From a virus: a stretch of DNA of 43,374 nucleotides. The position numbers were made by a program, and so were the translations under genes. Position 1 is the stretch's first letter. Each line of letters starts with the position of its first letter. This document shows, piece by piece, positions 25,638 through 32,782 of this stretch. The notes beneath the pieces are model-generated. The model saw only the letters and a list, made by a program, of their open reading frames with translations, was not told where the DNA came from and did no database searches. The DNA is taken from the IMG/VR virus record IMGVR_UViG_3300048024_000772, positions 1 to 43,374 of that record. One strand, 5' to 3'.

Positions 25638-26407
25638 TAAACTGATACTGAGTTATGGCCTTGATTTCTCCATTTTTTACCATCTTTGCACAGGATTGTG
25701 TTTATGTTTCCAAAAGAATTTGTTCCTGTTAACTGTTTGTATTTGCAGTTCTGCATATTTAAACATATAGTTATTACTGATTCAGGGACCTTGATCATGT
25801 ATTCTGGATACCCTTCATTCCAAAGAATGTTAATTGCATTAACGTAATAATCTAAACAATTCATATATTTTTTAATTTCATCAGGAGATCCTATCGCAAA
25901 TTGGTCATTGATTTGATTTGGTAGTGAGGCTTTGTCGTATATAAAACTAAAACTGAACTCTTTTTTTATTTCTTCTTCATGGTTGTAAATATTATCACTT
26001 TCAAATAAAGGTAATCTTATGAATTTATTTTTAATACAATCTTTTATTTCATGTTTTTTAATTTCCTCTAATATTTGAATATCTGGTCTTAACCTGATTA
26101 CTAGATCGTATTTAGTTTTTTGATTACAAAATAAATTATAAACAGCTTTCATATTAAAGAGCATTGGTAGTAAACCTTTGCTTGGCTTTACTGGGTGTTT
26201 GTGTAAATCAAATAGCTTTAGATCTTCATTTCCTGAAATTGTAAACTTTTTAGGTTTGTAGTAATTATAGAAATCCGGGTAATTCTCTGTGCTCCATGTA
26301 GCAAAAAAGATGTCAGGCTTTAGGGGTTTTATAATATTTTCAGTGATAGACTCAGAACATTCTGTCCAGTCTCCTAATTTTCCACTAAAAAGTAATGCTG
26401 TTTTCAT
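25637..26407 (-). CDS. GT-A-like glycosyltransferase of an uncharacterised phage/bacterial family
   Basis: This is a 256-residue protein. It starts with TALLFSGKLGDWTECSESI and NIIKPLKPDIFFATWS, and the middle holds KYDLVIRLRPDIQI, whose Arg-Pro-Asp resembles the metal-site region of WavE-like and related capsule glycosyltransferases. The end (VPESVITICLNMQNCKYKQL) is less typical. Similar proteins usually lie in polysaccharide clusters. It shares 1 base with the downstream GT4-like gene and 4 with the upstream GT9-like gene. Assignment as a glycosyltransferase rests on these patterns and on its position within an operon of such enzymes. Confidence 0.5.
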   Translation of the reverse strand: MKTALLFSGKLGDWTECSESITENIIKPLKPDIFFATWSTENYPDFYNYYKPKKFTISGNEDLKLFDLHKHPVKPSKGLLPMLFNMKAVYNLFCNQKTKYDLVIRLRPDIQILEEIKKHEIKDCIKNKFIRLPLFESDNIYNHEEEIKKEFSFSFIYDKASLPNQINDQFAIGSPDEIKKYMNCLDYYVNAINILWNEGYPEYMIKVPESVITICLNMQNCKYKQLTGTNSFGNINTILCKDGKKWRNQGHNSVSV

Positions 26408-27357
26408 TCTGTTATATATTCCGTTATGTCTCTCTGAGCAACTAAACTCTCAATGTCATCAAGTAAGAATGGGTAAAGTTTATAAGCTGGGTTTACGAGC
26501 ATATTTTTAATTATCTGACTTGCGCTACTAACGTCATAATGTAAAGGGAAAACATATCTTTCATTAAATAACCATCTGATTAAATAAGAATATTGAACGG
26601 TTCCATATTTTTGACAATATTTTGAGAAAGTAAATGTAGGTTTGCCAAAATGATACGGAATGTATCGTATTCCCGAATCAATACCAAACATAGCTGTGCA
26701 TTTACTTGCTAAATAAAATATTTGCCTTAGATCTGCGTGAATTAAATGTAATTTAGGATTTTTTGATCCAAAGAAATCTTCGTATTTATGCTTTGAATCG
26801 TTATCATAAAGAATTATTAAATTAAAATCTTTTGTTACGTCATTAATTAACCTCTTGATATACCAATCCTCCATATTTGAGTCTGCATCATCTCTTGCAT
26901 AAAGGTGCGCTAAAATAAATTTTTCAAAAGGCAACTCTATGTTTTGAGTTAAGCTGGTGGTAGGTCTTGGGAATACATTAAAATATTTAAACCAATCATA
27001 ATCGTGATTTAACCAATCTAGAGAATCGATATGTAAATCGTAGAACTTATCATAAGCTCCTTTCATTAATTTTATATCATTGGATCGCACATTTTTAATT
27101 GACCCCCTATAATCTTCTTCTGGGAAATTTGATGATTTTATTCGAAAATTTTTATATTTCTTTTTTTCTAAAACAAAAACATCATTAAAATGGTCTGGCC
27201 ATATTTCTCTAAGTATGTCTGACTGTATTGAGTTACCTTCTGTGTCTGACCATAAGTCTATTTTACATCCAGGGTGATATTCTTTAATCGCAGGTATAAA
27301 TCTATTAGCGGCGAAATGATCACCTAGACCCCCTTCCATTCTAACAGATATCTTCAT
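26404..27357 (-). CDS. GT9-like (heptosyltransferase-type) glycosyltransferase
   Basis: This is a 317-residue protein. The start KISVRMEGGLGDHFAANRF, with Gly-Gly-Leu-Gly-Asp, is characteristic of GT9 and related GT-B enzymes, followed by IKEYHPGCKIDLWSD. The second half (NLIILYDNDSKHKYEDFF; LRQIFYLASKCTAMFGIDSG, then RYIPYHFGKP) corresponds to the nucleotide-sugar site, where the family has a conserved Asp-Ser-Gly. Unlike the split enzyme at 16873-19925, both halves are here in one chain. It overlaps the winged-helix gene by 17 bases and the next gene by 4. A heptose or another sugar could be the substrate. Confidence 0.63.
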   Translation of the reverse strand: MKISVRMEGGLGDHFAANRFIPAIKEYHPGCKIDLWSDTEGNSIQSDILREIWPDHFNDVFVLEKKKYKNFRIKSSNFPEEDYRGSIKNVRSNDIKLMKGAYDKFYDLHIDSLDWLNHDYDWFKYFNVFPRPTTSLTQNIELPFEKFILAHLYARDDADSNMEDWYIKRLINDVTKDFNLIILYDNDSKHKYEDFFGSKNPKLHLIHADLRQIFYLASKCTAMFGIDSGIRYIPYHFGKPTFTFSKYCQKYGTVQYSYLIRWLFNERYVFPLHYDVSSASQIIKNMLVNPAYKLYPFLLDDIESLVAQRDITEYITE

Positions 27358-27664
27358 GCTGTCTCCCTTTGATTAAAATGTTTTTAGAATTTATTACAAC
27401 AGTCTTTAGTTGCGTCATTGTGTTCCCTGCTGTTTTTTTTCTTAAAATATGTTTAGCCTTATGAAGCCTATTTAGGCTTGCCGATATTTTACCATAAGAC
27501 ATCCCACCTAATTCACCAGCTATCTTGTTGTTGGAAAAATATATGGGCTTACCATGCCCTGCCTTATCAACAAGGTAGGAATAAACAACTAGATCGTTGC
27601 CAATTAAATTTCCCGAAATAATATCTTCTTGAATAGCTAATGGTATTTGGATGAATTTTTTCAT
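27341..27664 (-). CDS. Small winged-helix DNA-binding protein
   Basis: This is a 107-residue protein with a helix-turn-helix (HTH_36-like) pattern: VVYSYLVDKAGHGKPIYFSN, then KIAGELGGMSYGKISASLNR with LHKAKHILRKK as the recognition helix and wing. This resembles the N-terminal DNA-binding part of phage replication initiators (O-type) and small regulators; no second domain is present. It is the first gene of the - strand run, and its ATG lies 7 bases after a consensus -10 box, so its mRNA is probably leaderless. It could regulate the divergent control region at 27665-27837. Replication or repressor function cannot be separated by sequence alone. Confidence 0.65.
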   Translation of the reverse strand: MKKFIQIPLAIQEDIISGNLIGNDLVVYSYLVDKAGHGKPIYFSNNKIAGELGGMSYGKISASLNRLHKAKHILRKKTAGNTMTQLKTVVINSKNILIKGRQHEDIC

Positions 27665-27671
27665 TCGGTAG

Positions 27672-27700
27672 ATCTTAAACTAATTAACGACTTTTGTCAA
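27672..27700 (-). promoter_or_regulatory. Consensus sigma-70 promoter for the - strand operon, leaderless
   Basis: On the - strand, TTGACA (27700-27695), a 17-base spacer and TAAGAT (27677-27672) are followed by 7 bases and then the ATG at 27664. A normal start 7-8 bases after the -10 box falls on, or within one base of, the A of the ATG. No Shine-Dalgarno sequence can exist. Confidence 0.78.
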
Positions 27701-27738
27701 GCTACATTTAAAAAATTAAACTAGCGACATACGAAAAA

Positions 27739-27767
27739 TTGTATATTGTTATTCAATAGGATATACT
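27739..27767 (+). promoter_or_regulatory. Upstream tandem sigma-70-like promoter
   Basis: TTGTAT (27739-27744), a 17-base spacer and TATACT (27762-27767) predict transcription from about 27774, giving a ~64-base leader to the gene at 27838. Its -10 box is identical to that of the downstream promoter, and it overlaps the GATATA-CTA-TATATC palindrome. Confidence 0.5.
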
Positions 27768-27774
27768 ATATATC
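27760..27774. promoter_or_regulatory. Palindrome, candidate operator
   Basis: GATATA-CTA-TATATC is a perfect 6+3+6 palindrome covering the -10 box and predicted start of the upstream + promoter, in the divergent region beside a winged-helix gene. AT-rich palindromes also occur by chance, so this is only a candidate binding site. Confidence 0.35.
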
Positions 27775-27802
27775 TTAATTTAATAAATATATAAAATAAG
27801 AA

Positions 27803-27831
27803 TTGACTTTTACTGAATTATCATCTATACT
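27803..27831 (+). promoter_or_regulatory. Consensus sigma-70 promoter, leaderless, for the + strand early operon
   Basis: TTGACT (27803-27808), a 17-base spacer and TATACT (27826-27831) are followed by TTGTTC and the ATG at 27838. The expected transcription start (+7) is the A of the ATG itself. This promoter would drive the dNMP kinase, sigma-like, SSB and GT4 genes. Confidence 0.82.
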
Positions 27832-27837
27832 TGTTCT

Positions 27838-28149
27838 ATGGAAAATATTATAGACCTAGCTAAAGAAAAGTGTTTCATAGTTAAATGCTCAGATTGGAAT
27901 ATAGTTCTATCTGCGGAATCAGAAACAGAGGCATGTACTAAAGCATTAATTAATATGCTAGCTGAAAGAGGTAAGAATTTAAAGTTATCATCAGTTATGG
28001 TTTCATCTAAAATAACCAAAGACTTCATACCAAACGAAGTGGATGATGATTTGAATGAAATAACTAGCTATCATTCGGTTTCGAGAATGTTAGCTAATGC
28101 AGGTTTCCATGATTTATCGGTTAAAGTTAAGAATATTTTTGGAGCATGA
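27838..28149 (+). CDS. Small phage protein of unknown function
   Basis: This is a 103-residue protein, mixed alpha/beta with no recognised domain. It has FIVKCSDWNIVLSAESETEA then LINMLAERGKNLKLSSVMVS, a strand-turn-helix layout with an acidic linker (VDDDLNE). It has no membrane segment or signal peptide. It is the first gene of the + strand early run, and its start codon coincides with the predicted transcription start. It overlaps the dNMP kinase gene by 4 bases (ATGA). Being first behind the best promoter, it is probably abundant early in infection. I do not recognise it. Confidence 0.75.
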   Translation: MENIIDLAKEKCFIVKCSDWNIVLSAESETEACTKALINMLAERGKNLKLSSVMVSSKITKDFIPNEVDDDLNEITSYHSVSRMLANAGFHDLSVKVKNIFGA

Positions 28150-28691
28150 ATATTATAGGAATATCAGGATTAGCGAGATCAGGAAAAGATACTTTATATT
28201 CTTTGTTGGCAGAAAAATTGAAAGACAAAGGGTTATTATCAACTAGAATAGCATTCGCAGATGAATTAAAAGAAGAATGTAATGATTTCTTATTAAAGAA
28301 CGTAGGAATATCAGCATTCACGGAAAAAAATTCCGAAAAGGAAATCATTAGGCCTTTTTTGGTTTGTTATGGATCAAAGGTAAGGAGAAGACTTAATGAA
28401 AACTGTTGGATAGAAAAAGTTTCCGACAGACTCAAACAGATAAATAAAGTAAATTACGTATTCATTACTGACGTAAGATACGAAAACGAAATAAATTGGG
28501 TTAAATCAAAACAAGGTAAAACCATTCATATATCAAGAGAAGGAAATATAGCTCCAAACGAAGAGGAGTTGAATAACAATCCCAAACTAATTAAAGCTTC
28601 TCAATATAAATATGAGTGGAAAAATTTCGAAGAAGTAGATAATCTATATATACAAAACAAAGTTAACCAAATATATAATGAACTTTTTTAA
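28146..28691 (+). CDS. Deoxynucleoside monophosphate kinase-like P-loop protein
   Basis: This is a 181-residue protein. The Walker A motif GLARSGKDT (Lys14) lies in the first strand-helix turn, followed by LSTRIAFADELKEE, then NYVFITDVRYENEIN, which gives the Asp-Val-Arg motif found in phage dNMP kinases (T4 gp1-like), and KTIHISREGN. Such enzymes make dNDPs from dNMPs for phage DNA synthesis. The length fits the smaller members of the family. The ATG overlaps the upstream gene by 4 bases and has GGAG just before it. It overlaps the sigma-like gene by 14 bases. General NMP kinase activity is the alternative. Confidence 0.78.
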   Translation: MNIIGISGLARSGKDTLYSLLAEKLKDKGLLSTRIAFADELKEECNDFLLKNVGISAFTEKNSEKEIIRPFLVCYGSKVRRRLNENCWIEKVSDRLKQINKVNYVFITDVRYENEINWVKSKQGKTIHISREGNIAPNEEELNNNPKLIKASQYKYEWKNFEEVDNLYIQNKVNQIYNELF

Positions 28692-29289
28692 TAATCACAC
28701 AGACCTAGAGCTTATTAATAATATCAAAAATAGGACTGATATTGAGGCTAGTTTAAATGAATTAGTAGAAAGACATAGCGGAATATATATTGATATGGTT
28801 AATGCTTACTCAACGAAGGATAATCCATTTATAGACAAAGAAGACTTAATCAACGATAAGGAGTATAAAATTTTCTCCGCAGCACTAAAGTATGATGAAA
28901 GCAAAGGTGCGAAATTTAGTACGTATCTAGGAAACGAAACTAAATGGAATTGCTTAAATACTTACAACAGAAACAAGAGGCGCCCAGTATTTCAATCAGA
29001 GTATATAGAGAACATGTCAGATCAAGAATCTAAGGAATCTAACGATATCGCCAATTCAATTAAAAAAGATATTTTCAATAAAGTTCTTAACCTCATAGGT
29101 TCCCACCCAGATAAAAGAGTCGAAAAAATATTTAACATGAGATACATAGAAGGAAATAAAAACAAAGTAATGCCTTGGAAAAATATAGGAGATTCATTAA
29201 ATCTGAGTATCCAAGGATGCATTAATATACATAACTCAGCAATAAAAGACATACAAAACGAACTGAAAGGAGAATTTAATTTTGAATAG
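28678..29289 (+). CDS. Sigma-70-family RNA polymerase sigma factor, phage-type
   Basis: This is a 203-residue protein. Residues ~55-105 resemble sigma region 2 (DKEYKIFSAALKYDESKGAK then FSTYLGNETKWNCLNTYNR), where KYDESKGAKFSTYL corresponds to the core-binding/-10 recognition helix. Residues ~150-195 (IFNMRYIEGNKNK, then WKNIGDSLNLSIQG, INIHNSAIKDI) look like region 4, a helix-turn-helix. Region 3 and the acidic region 1 are missing, as in ECF and phage sigma factors. It lies in the early operon, before SSB, and is a natural candidate to direct host polymerase to the GTGTAAWWT elements ahead of the fibre and glycosyltransferase genes. It overlaps its neighbours by 14 and 8 bases. Confidence 0.78.
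   Translation: MNFFNNHTDLELINNIKNRTDIEASLNELVERHSGIYIDMVNAYSTKDNPFIDKEDLINDKEYKIFSAALKYDESKGAKFSTYLGNETKWNCLNTYNRNKRRPVFQSEYIENMSDQESKESNDIANSIKKDIFNKVLNLIGSHPDKRVEKIFNMRYIEGNKNKVMPWKNIGDSLNLSIQGCINIHNSAIKDIQNELKGEFNFE
29266..29273 (+). promoter_or_regulatory. Strong ribosome-binding site deciding a TTG start
   Basis: AAAGGAGA lies 8 bases before the TTG at 29282. This makes TTG, rather than a later ATG, the start of the SSB gene. It is one of very few clear Shine-Dalgarno sequences in the window. Confidence 0.8.
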
Positions 29290-29665
29290 ATTTATAGGAT
29301 TAGGTAACTTAACAAAAGATCCAGAGGTAAAAGAAACTAAAACCGGAAAGAAGGTTTGCGTATTCACTATAGCCATAAATAACAGACCATCAGATAATGT
29401 TCTATATATGGACGTAGAGGCATGGAATAAAACTGCGGATAATTGCGCAAAATTTCTTAGTAAAGGCAGGAAAGTAATGGTAGACGGAAGGCTTCACTTA
29501 AATTCATGGAAAAACTCAGAAGGGCAAACTAGAAACAAAATTTTCTGCATTGCAGATATAGTTACTTTTTTAAGTGGAAATAATGAGAGTTCTAACGATA
29601 ATCCTTCAGAAAAAGAAAACGACACACAAGAAGAAGAAGACGAATTCTCAGATATCCCTTTTTAA
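29282..29665 (+). CDS. ssb: Single-stranded DNA-binding protein (SSB)
   Basis: This is a 127-residue SSB. The OB fold covers residues ~1-98 (MNRFIGLGNLTKDPEVKETK, then FTIAINNR, VEAWNKTADNCAKFLSKGRK, VDGRLHLNSW). An acidic disordered linker follows, ending in the canonical DIPF tip that docks repair and replication enzymes. It coats ssDNA during replication and recombination. The start is TTG, set by a strong AAAGGAGA site. It overlaps the sigma-like gene by 8 bases and meets the next gene by a TAATG overlap. The tail (EEEDEFSDIPF) is textbook. A second protein with an SSB-like end is at 19925. Confidence 0.96.
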   Translation: MNRFIGLGNLTKDPEVKETKTGKKVCVFTIAINNRPSDNVLYMDVEAWNKTADNCAKFLSKGRKVMVDGRLHLNSWKNSEGQTRNKIFCIADIVTFLSGNNESSNDNPSEKENDTQEEEDEFSDIPF

Positions 29666-30720
29666 TGAAAAAAATTATATTCAAAGGCCCACTAAATTCA
29701 TTATCTTTCGGTAATGTATCATTTAATCTACTAAAAGAATTGTATAATGAAAATTATGATGTGTCCATCTTCCCCACAGGAAATATAGATGTAAGCTCTT
29801 TTCAGGTTCAAGACCAAAGCTTCAAGAAGTGGATTGAGGATGGAGTTAACTCAAGATATAGTAAACTAGATAAAAATTCAACTACATTACAAATGTGGCA
29901 CCTAAATGGGGCAGAGAATAGAATAACAAAAAGGCAAATACTTTATACTTTTTACGAATTAGATTCACCGACAGAAGCCGAGAGCAGAATAGCAGAACTT
30001 CAAGATAAATTAGTATTTAGCAGTTCTTTTGCTAAATCGCATTTTAATGAAAGTCATTTCGCCCCCTTAGGATTCGATACTTCATTTCATAAAACAGGAA
30101 AAGAATATTTAAATAATAAAATCCATTTTGGTTTGATGGGCAAATTAGAGAAAAGGAAACATACTCAAAAAATAATTAGAGCATGGATAAAGAAATATGG
30201 CAACAACTATAATTACCAGTTAACATGTTGCATCACAAACCCCTTTTTCAAGAAAGATCAAATGGAGGCCTCCATCAGGAATATTCTTGAAGGTAAAAGC
30301 TACGGAAACATTAACTTCCTACCGTTTTTACCTAAAAACTCGCAAGTAAATGATTTTCTTAATTCAATAGATATTGACTTGGGGGGAATGAGTGGTGCTG
30401 AAGGCTGGAATCTACCTTCCTTCAATGCAACATGCTTAGGCAAATGGAGTATAGTGTTAAACTCAACCAGCCATAAAGATTGGGCAAACAAAGACAACTC
30501 TATTTTAATAGAGCCTGACGGCAAAGAAGAAGTATATGATAATATATTTTTCAAAAAAGGTTCTGATTTTAATCAAGGGCACATATATACATTCAATGAA
30601 GAAGAGTTTATAGAAGCAATGAATCTAGCTGAATCAAAATGTAAATCATTAAATACAGAGGGAGAAAAACTAAAAGATAAATTTACATATAAAAATACTT
30701 TAGATAGGATATTAGAATAA
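29665..30720 (+). CDS. GT4-like glycosyltransferase
   Basis: This is a 351-residue GT-B protein. It has MKKIIFKGPLNSLSFGNVSF at the start, FGLMGKLEKRKHTQKIIRAW in the middle, and the donor-site motif DIDLGGMSGAEGWNLPSFNA near 230-250, with the conserved acidic residue followed by a switch to another region (IVLNSTSHKDWANKDNS). Together these fit family GT4. It is joined to SSB and to the FmdB-like gene by one-base TAATG overlaps on both sides, so it is translated with early DNA-metabolism genes rather than with the other glycosyltransferases. A role in modifying host or phage DNA, or in priming the glycan, cannot be excluded. Confidence 0.8.
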   Translation: MKKIIFKGPLNSLSFGNVSFNLLKELYNENYDVSIFPTGNIDVSSFQVQDQSFKKWIEDGVNSRYSKLDKNSTTLQMWHLNGAENRITKRQILYTFYELDSPTEAESRIAELQDKLVFSSSFAKSHFNESHFAPLGFDTSFHKTGKEYLNNKIHFGLMGKLEKRKHTQKIIRAWIKKYGNNYNYQLTCCITNPFFKKDQMEASIRNILEGKSYGNINFLPFLPKNSQVNDFLNSIDIDLGGMSGAEGWNLPSFNATCLGKWSIVLNSTSHKDWANKDNSILIEPDGKEEVYDNIFFKKGSDFNQGHIYTFNEEEFIEAMNLAESKCKSLNTEGEKLKDKFTYKNTLDRILE

Positions 30721-31064
30721 TGCCACTATATACATACGAACACCCAGAAACAGGGGAGACGATAGACTTAATACAAGGAATGAATGAAGATCATGTTTTT
30801 GTAGATGAAAAAAGCGTAAAATGGAAAAGAGTGTGGAATATCCCTCAAGCAAAAATCGATTCCAGTACAGATCCTTTTGATAATAAAGCTTTTATAGAAA
30901 AAACTTCAAACCAAAAAGGTTCCTACGGAGACTTAATAGATCAAAGTAGAGAGCTTAGTCAAAAAAGAAAAGATAAACTCGGATACGACCCTGTTAGGCA
31001 AAAATATTTCAAGGAATATAGTAAAAAAAGAAACGGCATAAAGCATCACTTAGATAGGGATTAA
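30720..31064 (+). CDS. FmdB-like phage protein lacking the zinc ribbon
   Basis: This is a 114-residue protein. The N-terminal MPLYTYEHPETGE and QGMNEDHVFVDEKSVKWKR pattern, with SYGDLIDQSRELSQKRKDKL and a basic C-terminus (KKRNGIKHHLDRD), matches small phage proteins usually annotated as FmdB family or zinc ribbon. The Cys pairs of true FmdB proteins are missing here, so no metal site is predicted. It is the last gene of the early + run (TAATG overlap with the GT4 gene) and is followed by a 21-base gap containing the first GTGTAATAT element. The function is unknown. Confidence 0.6.
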   Translation: MPLYTYEHPETGETIDLIQGMNEDHVFVDEKSVKWKRVWNIPQAKIDSSTDPFDNKAFIEKTSNQKGSYGDLIDQSRELSQKRKDKLGYDPVRQKYFKEYSKKRNGIKHHLDRD

Positions 31065-31070
31065 AAAAAA

Positions 31071-31079
31071 GTGTAATAT
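31071..31079 (+). promoter_or_regulatory. Candidate phage late promoter GTGTAATAT
   Basis: GTGTAATAT ends 6 bases before the ATG at 31086; reading TAATAT as a -10 box places the start on the ATG. It is one of four copies 14-15 bases before an ATG, all at structural or fibre-linked genes (the others are at 34807, 37784 and 43205). No Shine-Dalgarno sequence is present. Confidence 0.65.
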
Positions 31080-31085
31080 CTTCGT

Positions 31086-32780
31086 ATGCCTAACGAAGAT
31101 TATAAAAACAATCCGTTATACACAGATATAACGAACCTTGACTCCCTCTCACCTACCCCTACATTTTCATACAATTGGAATTCCGAGAGTGGAAGATGGG
31201 AGCCAGCAGGTCCAGTCAATATCGATGAAGTTAATATTGATATATCTGGCGACTTAAACATAGATTTAGGCCCAACAAATGATATATTAAATAGTATATC
31301 ATCTAAAACTGAAGGTATTCATAATTTAATTTCTTTAGATACAAATTATATATTATCAGGAATAACTTCAGGACTATCTAACATACATGAAGCTCAAATA
31401 GATAATAGTAAAGATGTAAATAATTTACTAGAATTAATTAATAAAAATTTATCTGGAATCCAAGTTGATGTATCTATAGATAGCGACATAGATACCCACA
31501 GGTTACTCTCTGGCATTTCAGGGGAATTATCTAGTTTAGATACCGAAGATTTAGAAACTCACAGGTTACTCTCTGGTATTTCAGGGGAATTATCTAGTTT
31601 AGATACCGAAGATTTAGAAACTCACAGGTTACTCTCTGGTATTTCAGGGGAATTATCTAGTTTAGATACCGAAGATTTAGAAGCTCACAGGTTACTCTCT
31701 GGTATTTCAGGAGAATTATCTTCGCTAGATATAAATATCGATACTGAAGAAACAAATAGATTGCTTTCTGGTATCTCAGGAGAACTTTCTGATCTAGAGG
31801 TAAGCCTAGATAGTGAAGAAACAAATAGATTACTCTCTGGGATCTCAGGAGAACTTTCTGATCTAGAGGTAAGCCTAGATAGTGAAGAAACAAATAGATT
31901 ACTCTCTGGTATCTCAGGGGAACTTTCTGATCTAGATGTAAACCTGGATAATAAAGAAACAAACAGAATACTTTCAGGAATATCTGGAGAATTTTCAAAC
32001 ATAGATATAGAAGATGAAGAAACCCATAGATTGCTTTCAGGAATATCTGGAGAATTTTCAAACATAGATATAGAAGATGAAGAAACTCATAGATTGCTTT
32101 CAGGAATATCTGGTAAATTATCTAAATTAGATCAAGCTCAGAAAAGAGAATTATACCAACCATGGAAACTAAGAACTAAAACTGTCTCCCAAAAAATAGA
32201 AGAAGATTTTATTCTAATGGAAAACATTCCAGATGATTTAAGATATGGTATAGTTTCAGGAGAGTGCTTCGGTCAAGATAAAAATTTAATGGATGACGTT
32301 TTTGGAAATTATTTTTCAAATGGAAGATTGAACAAGAGTATGCTCGAAACAGGTCATCCTAATTATTTTATTCATTCAGAATATACAGATCCAGATAGAT
32401 GCAGCGAATCCTATGCAACTTTCCATAGTGACACTTTATTTAGTCTTCGTCAAGAAAATAAATCTGCAAGTTTAATTAATTCTTATGAATTAGACGACTT
32501 TAATGATTTATATGAAAGAGGCTTAGTAGACCATGTAGTTATATATAATGAATCCCCTTATCCTATACAGTTCCATACTGCAGAAAGAAGAAAAAATAAC
32601 ACAGAACCAGTCTCACCGAAAACGGATGATCTAATATATCTAGACACAGACATGGCGGTCAAAATTGACAGTGATGAAGCTGGAAGAGTTTTTGTGAAAA
32701 GACCTCATACTATATCAGGTTATACAGTAAAATATTCAATAGTTTATAAAGAAACAGGGTTTTACGATAATTTTAAGTAA
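31086..32780 (+). CDS. Repeat-rich phage structural protein (fibre or appendage)
   Basis: This is a 564-residue protein. Residues ~1-130 are a low-complexity N-terminal region (NPLYTDITNLDSLSPTPTFS). Residues ~135-342 hold ten tandem repeats of 21-23 residues with the core HRLLSGISGELSSLD, which read as a regular hydrophobic strand/turn or helical stalk. The last ~210 residues form a distinct globular domain (ENIPDDLRYGIVSGECFGQ, DVFGNYFSNGRLNKSML, then HVVIYNESPYPIQFHTAERR) that I do not recognise. Its repeats differ in sequence but not in idea from those of the next gene, so the two proteins may pack in one fibre. A GTGTAATAT element precedes it, and the next gene follows after 2 bases. Head fibre and tail appendage are both possible. 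Confidence 0.7.
   Translation: MPNEDYKNNPLYTDITNLDSLSPTPTFSYNWNSESGRWEPAGPVNIDEVNIDISGDLNIDLGPTNDILNSISSKTEGIHNLISLDTNYILSGITSGLSNIHEAQIDNSKDVNNLLELINKNLSGIQVDVSIDSDIDTHRLLSGISGELSSLDTEDLETHRLLSGISGELSSLDTEDLETHRLLSGISGELSSLDTEDLEAHRLLSGISGELSSLDINIDTEETNRLLSGISGELSDLEVSLDSEETNRLLSGISGELSDLEVSLDSEETNRLLSGISGELSDLDVNLDNKETNRILSGISGEFSNIDIEDEETHRLLSGISGEFSNIDIEDEETHRLLSGISGKLSKLDQAQKRELYQPWKLRTKTVSQKIEEDFILMENIPDDLRYGIVSGECFGQDKNLMDDVFGNYFSNGRLNKSMLETGHPNYFIHSEYTDPDRCSESYATFHSDTLFSLRQENKSASLINSYELDDFNDLYERGLVDHVVIYNESPYPIQFHTAERRKNNTEPVSPKTDDLIYLDTDMAVKIDSDEAGRVFVKRPHTISGYTVKYSIVYKETGFYDNFK
31492..32110 (+). repeat. Tandem repeats of 63-69 bp in the fibre gene at 31086
   Basis: There are ten in-frame repeats. 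The first four have a period of 63-66 bp and are nearly identical in DNA (ACTCACAGGTTACTCTCTGG at each start). The next three have a 69-bp period (GAAGAAACAAATAGATT) and the last three are about 63 bp. Near-identity of adjacent copies points to recent expansion by slippage or recombination. Confidence 0.9.
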
Positions 32781-32782
32781 TA

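Noticed and set aside
27665-27837. Bacteroidota-type promoters (TTTG with TAnnTTTG)
   Set aside because: The boxes found are classic TTGACA/TATAAT with 16-17-base spacing; no TAnnTTTG box stands at a suitable place.
31657-32065. Two long open frames on the - strand within the fibre gene at 31086
   Set aside because: They are the antisense of the tandem repeats; the repeated DNA keeps several frames open. No start signal or family supports them.
31492-32110. Regular spaced repeats that could suggest a CRISPR array
   Set aside because: The units are contiguous, in frame, have no unique spacers and encode a repeated protein motif.
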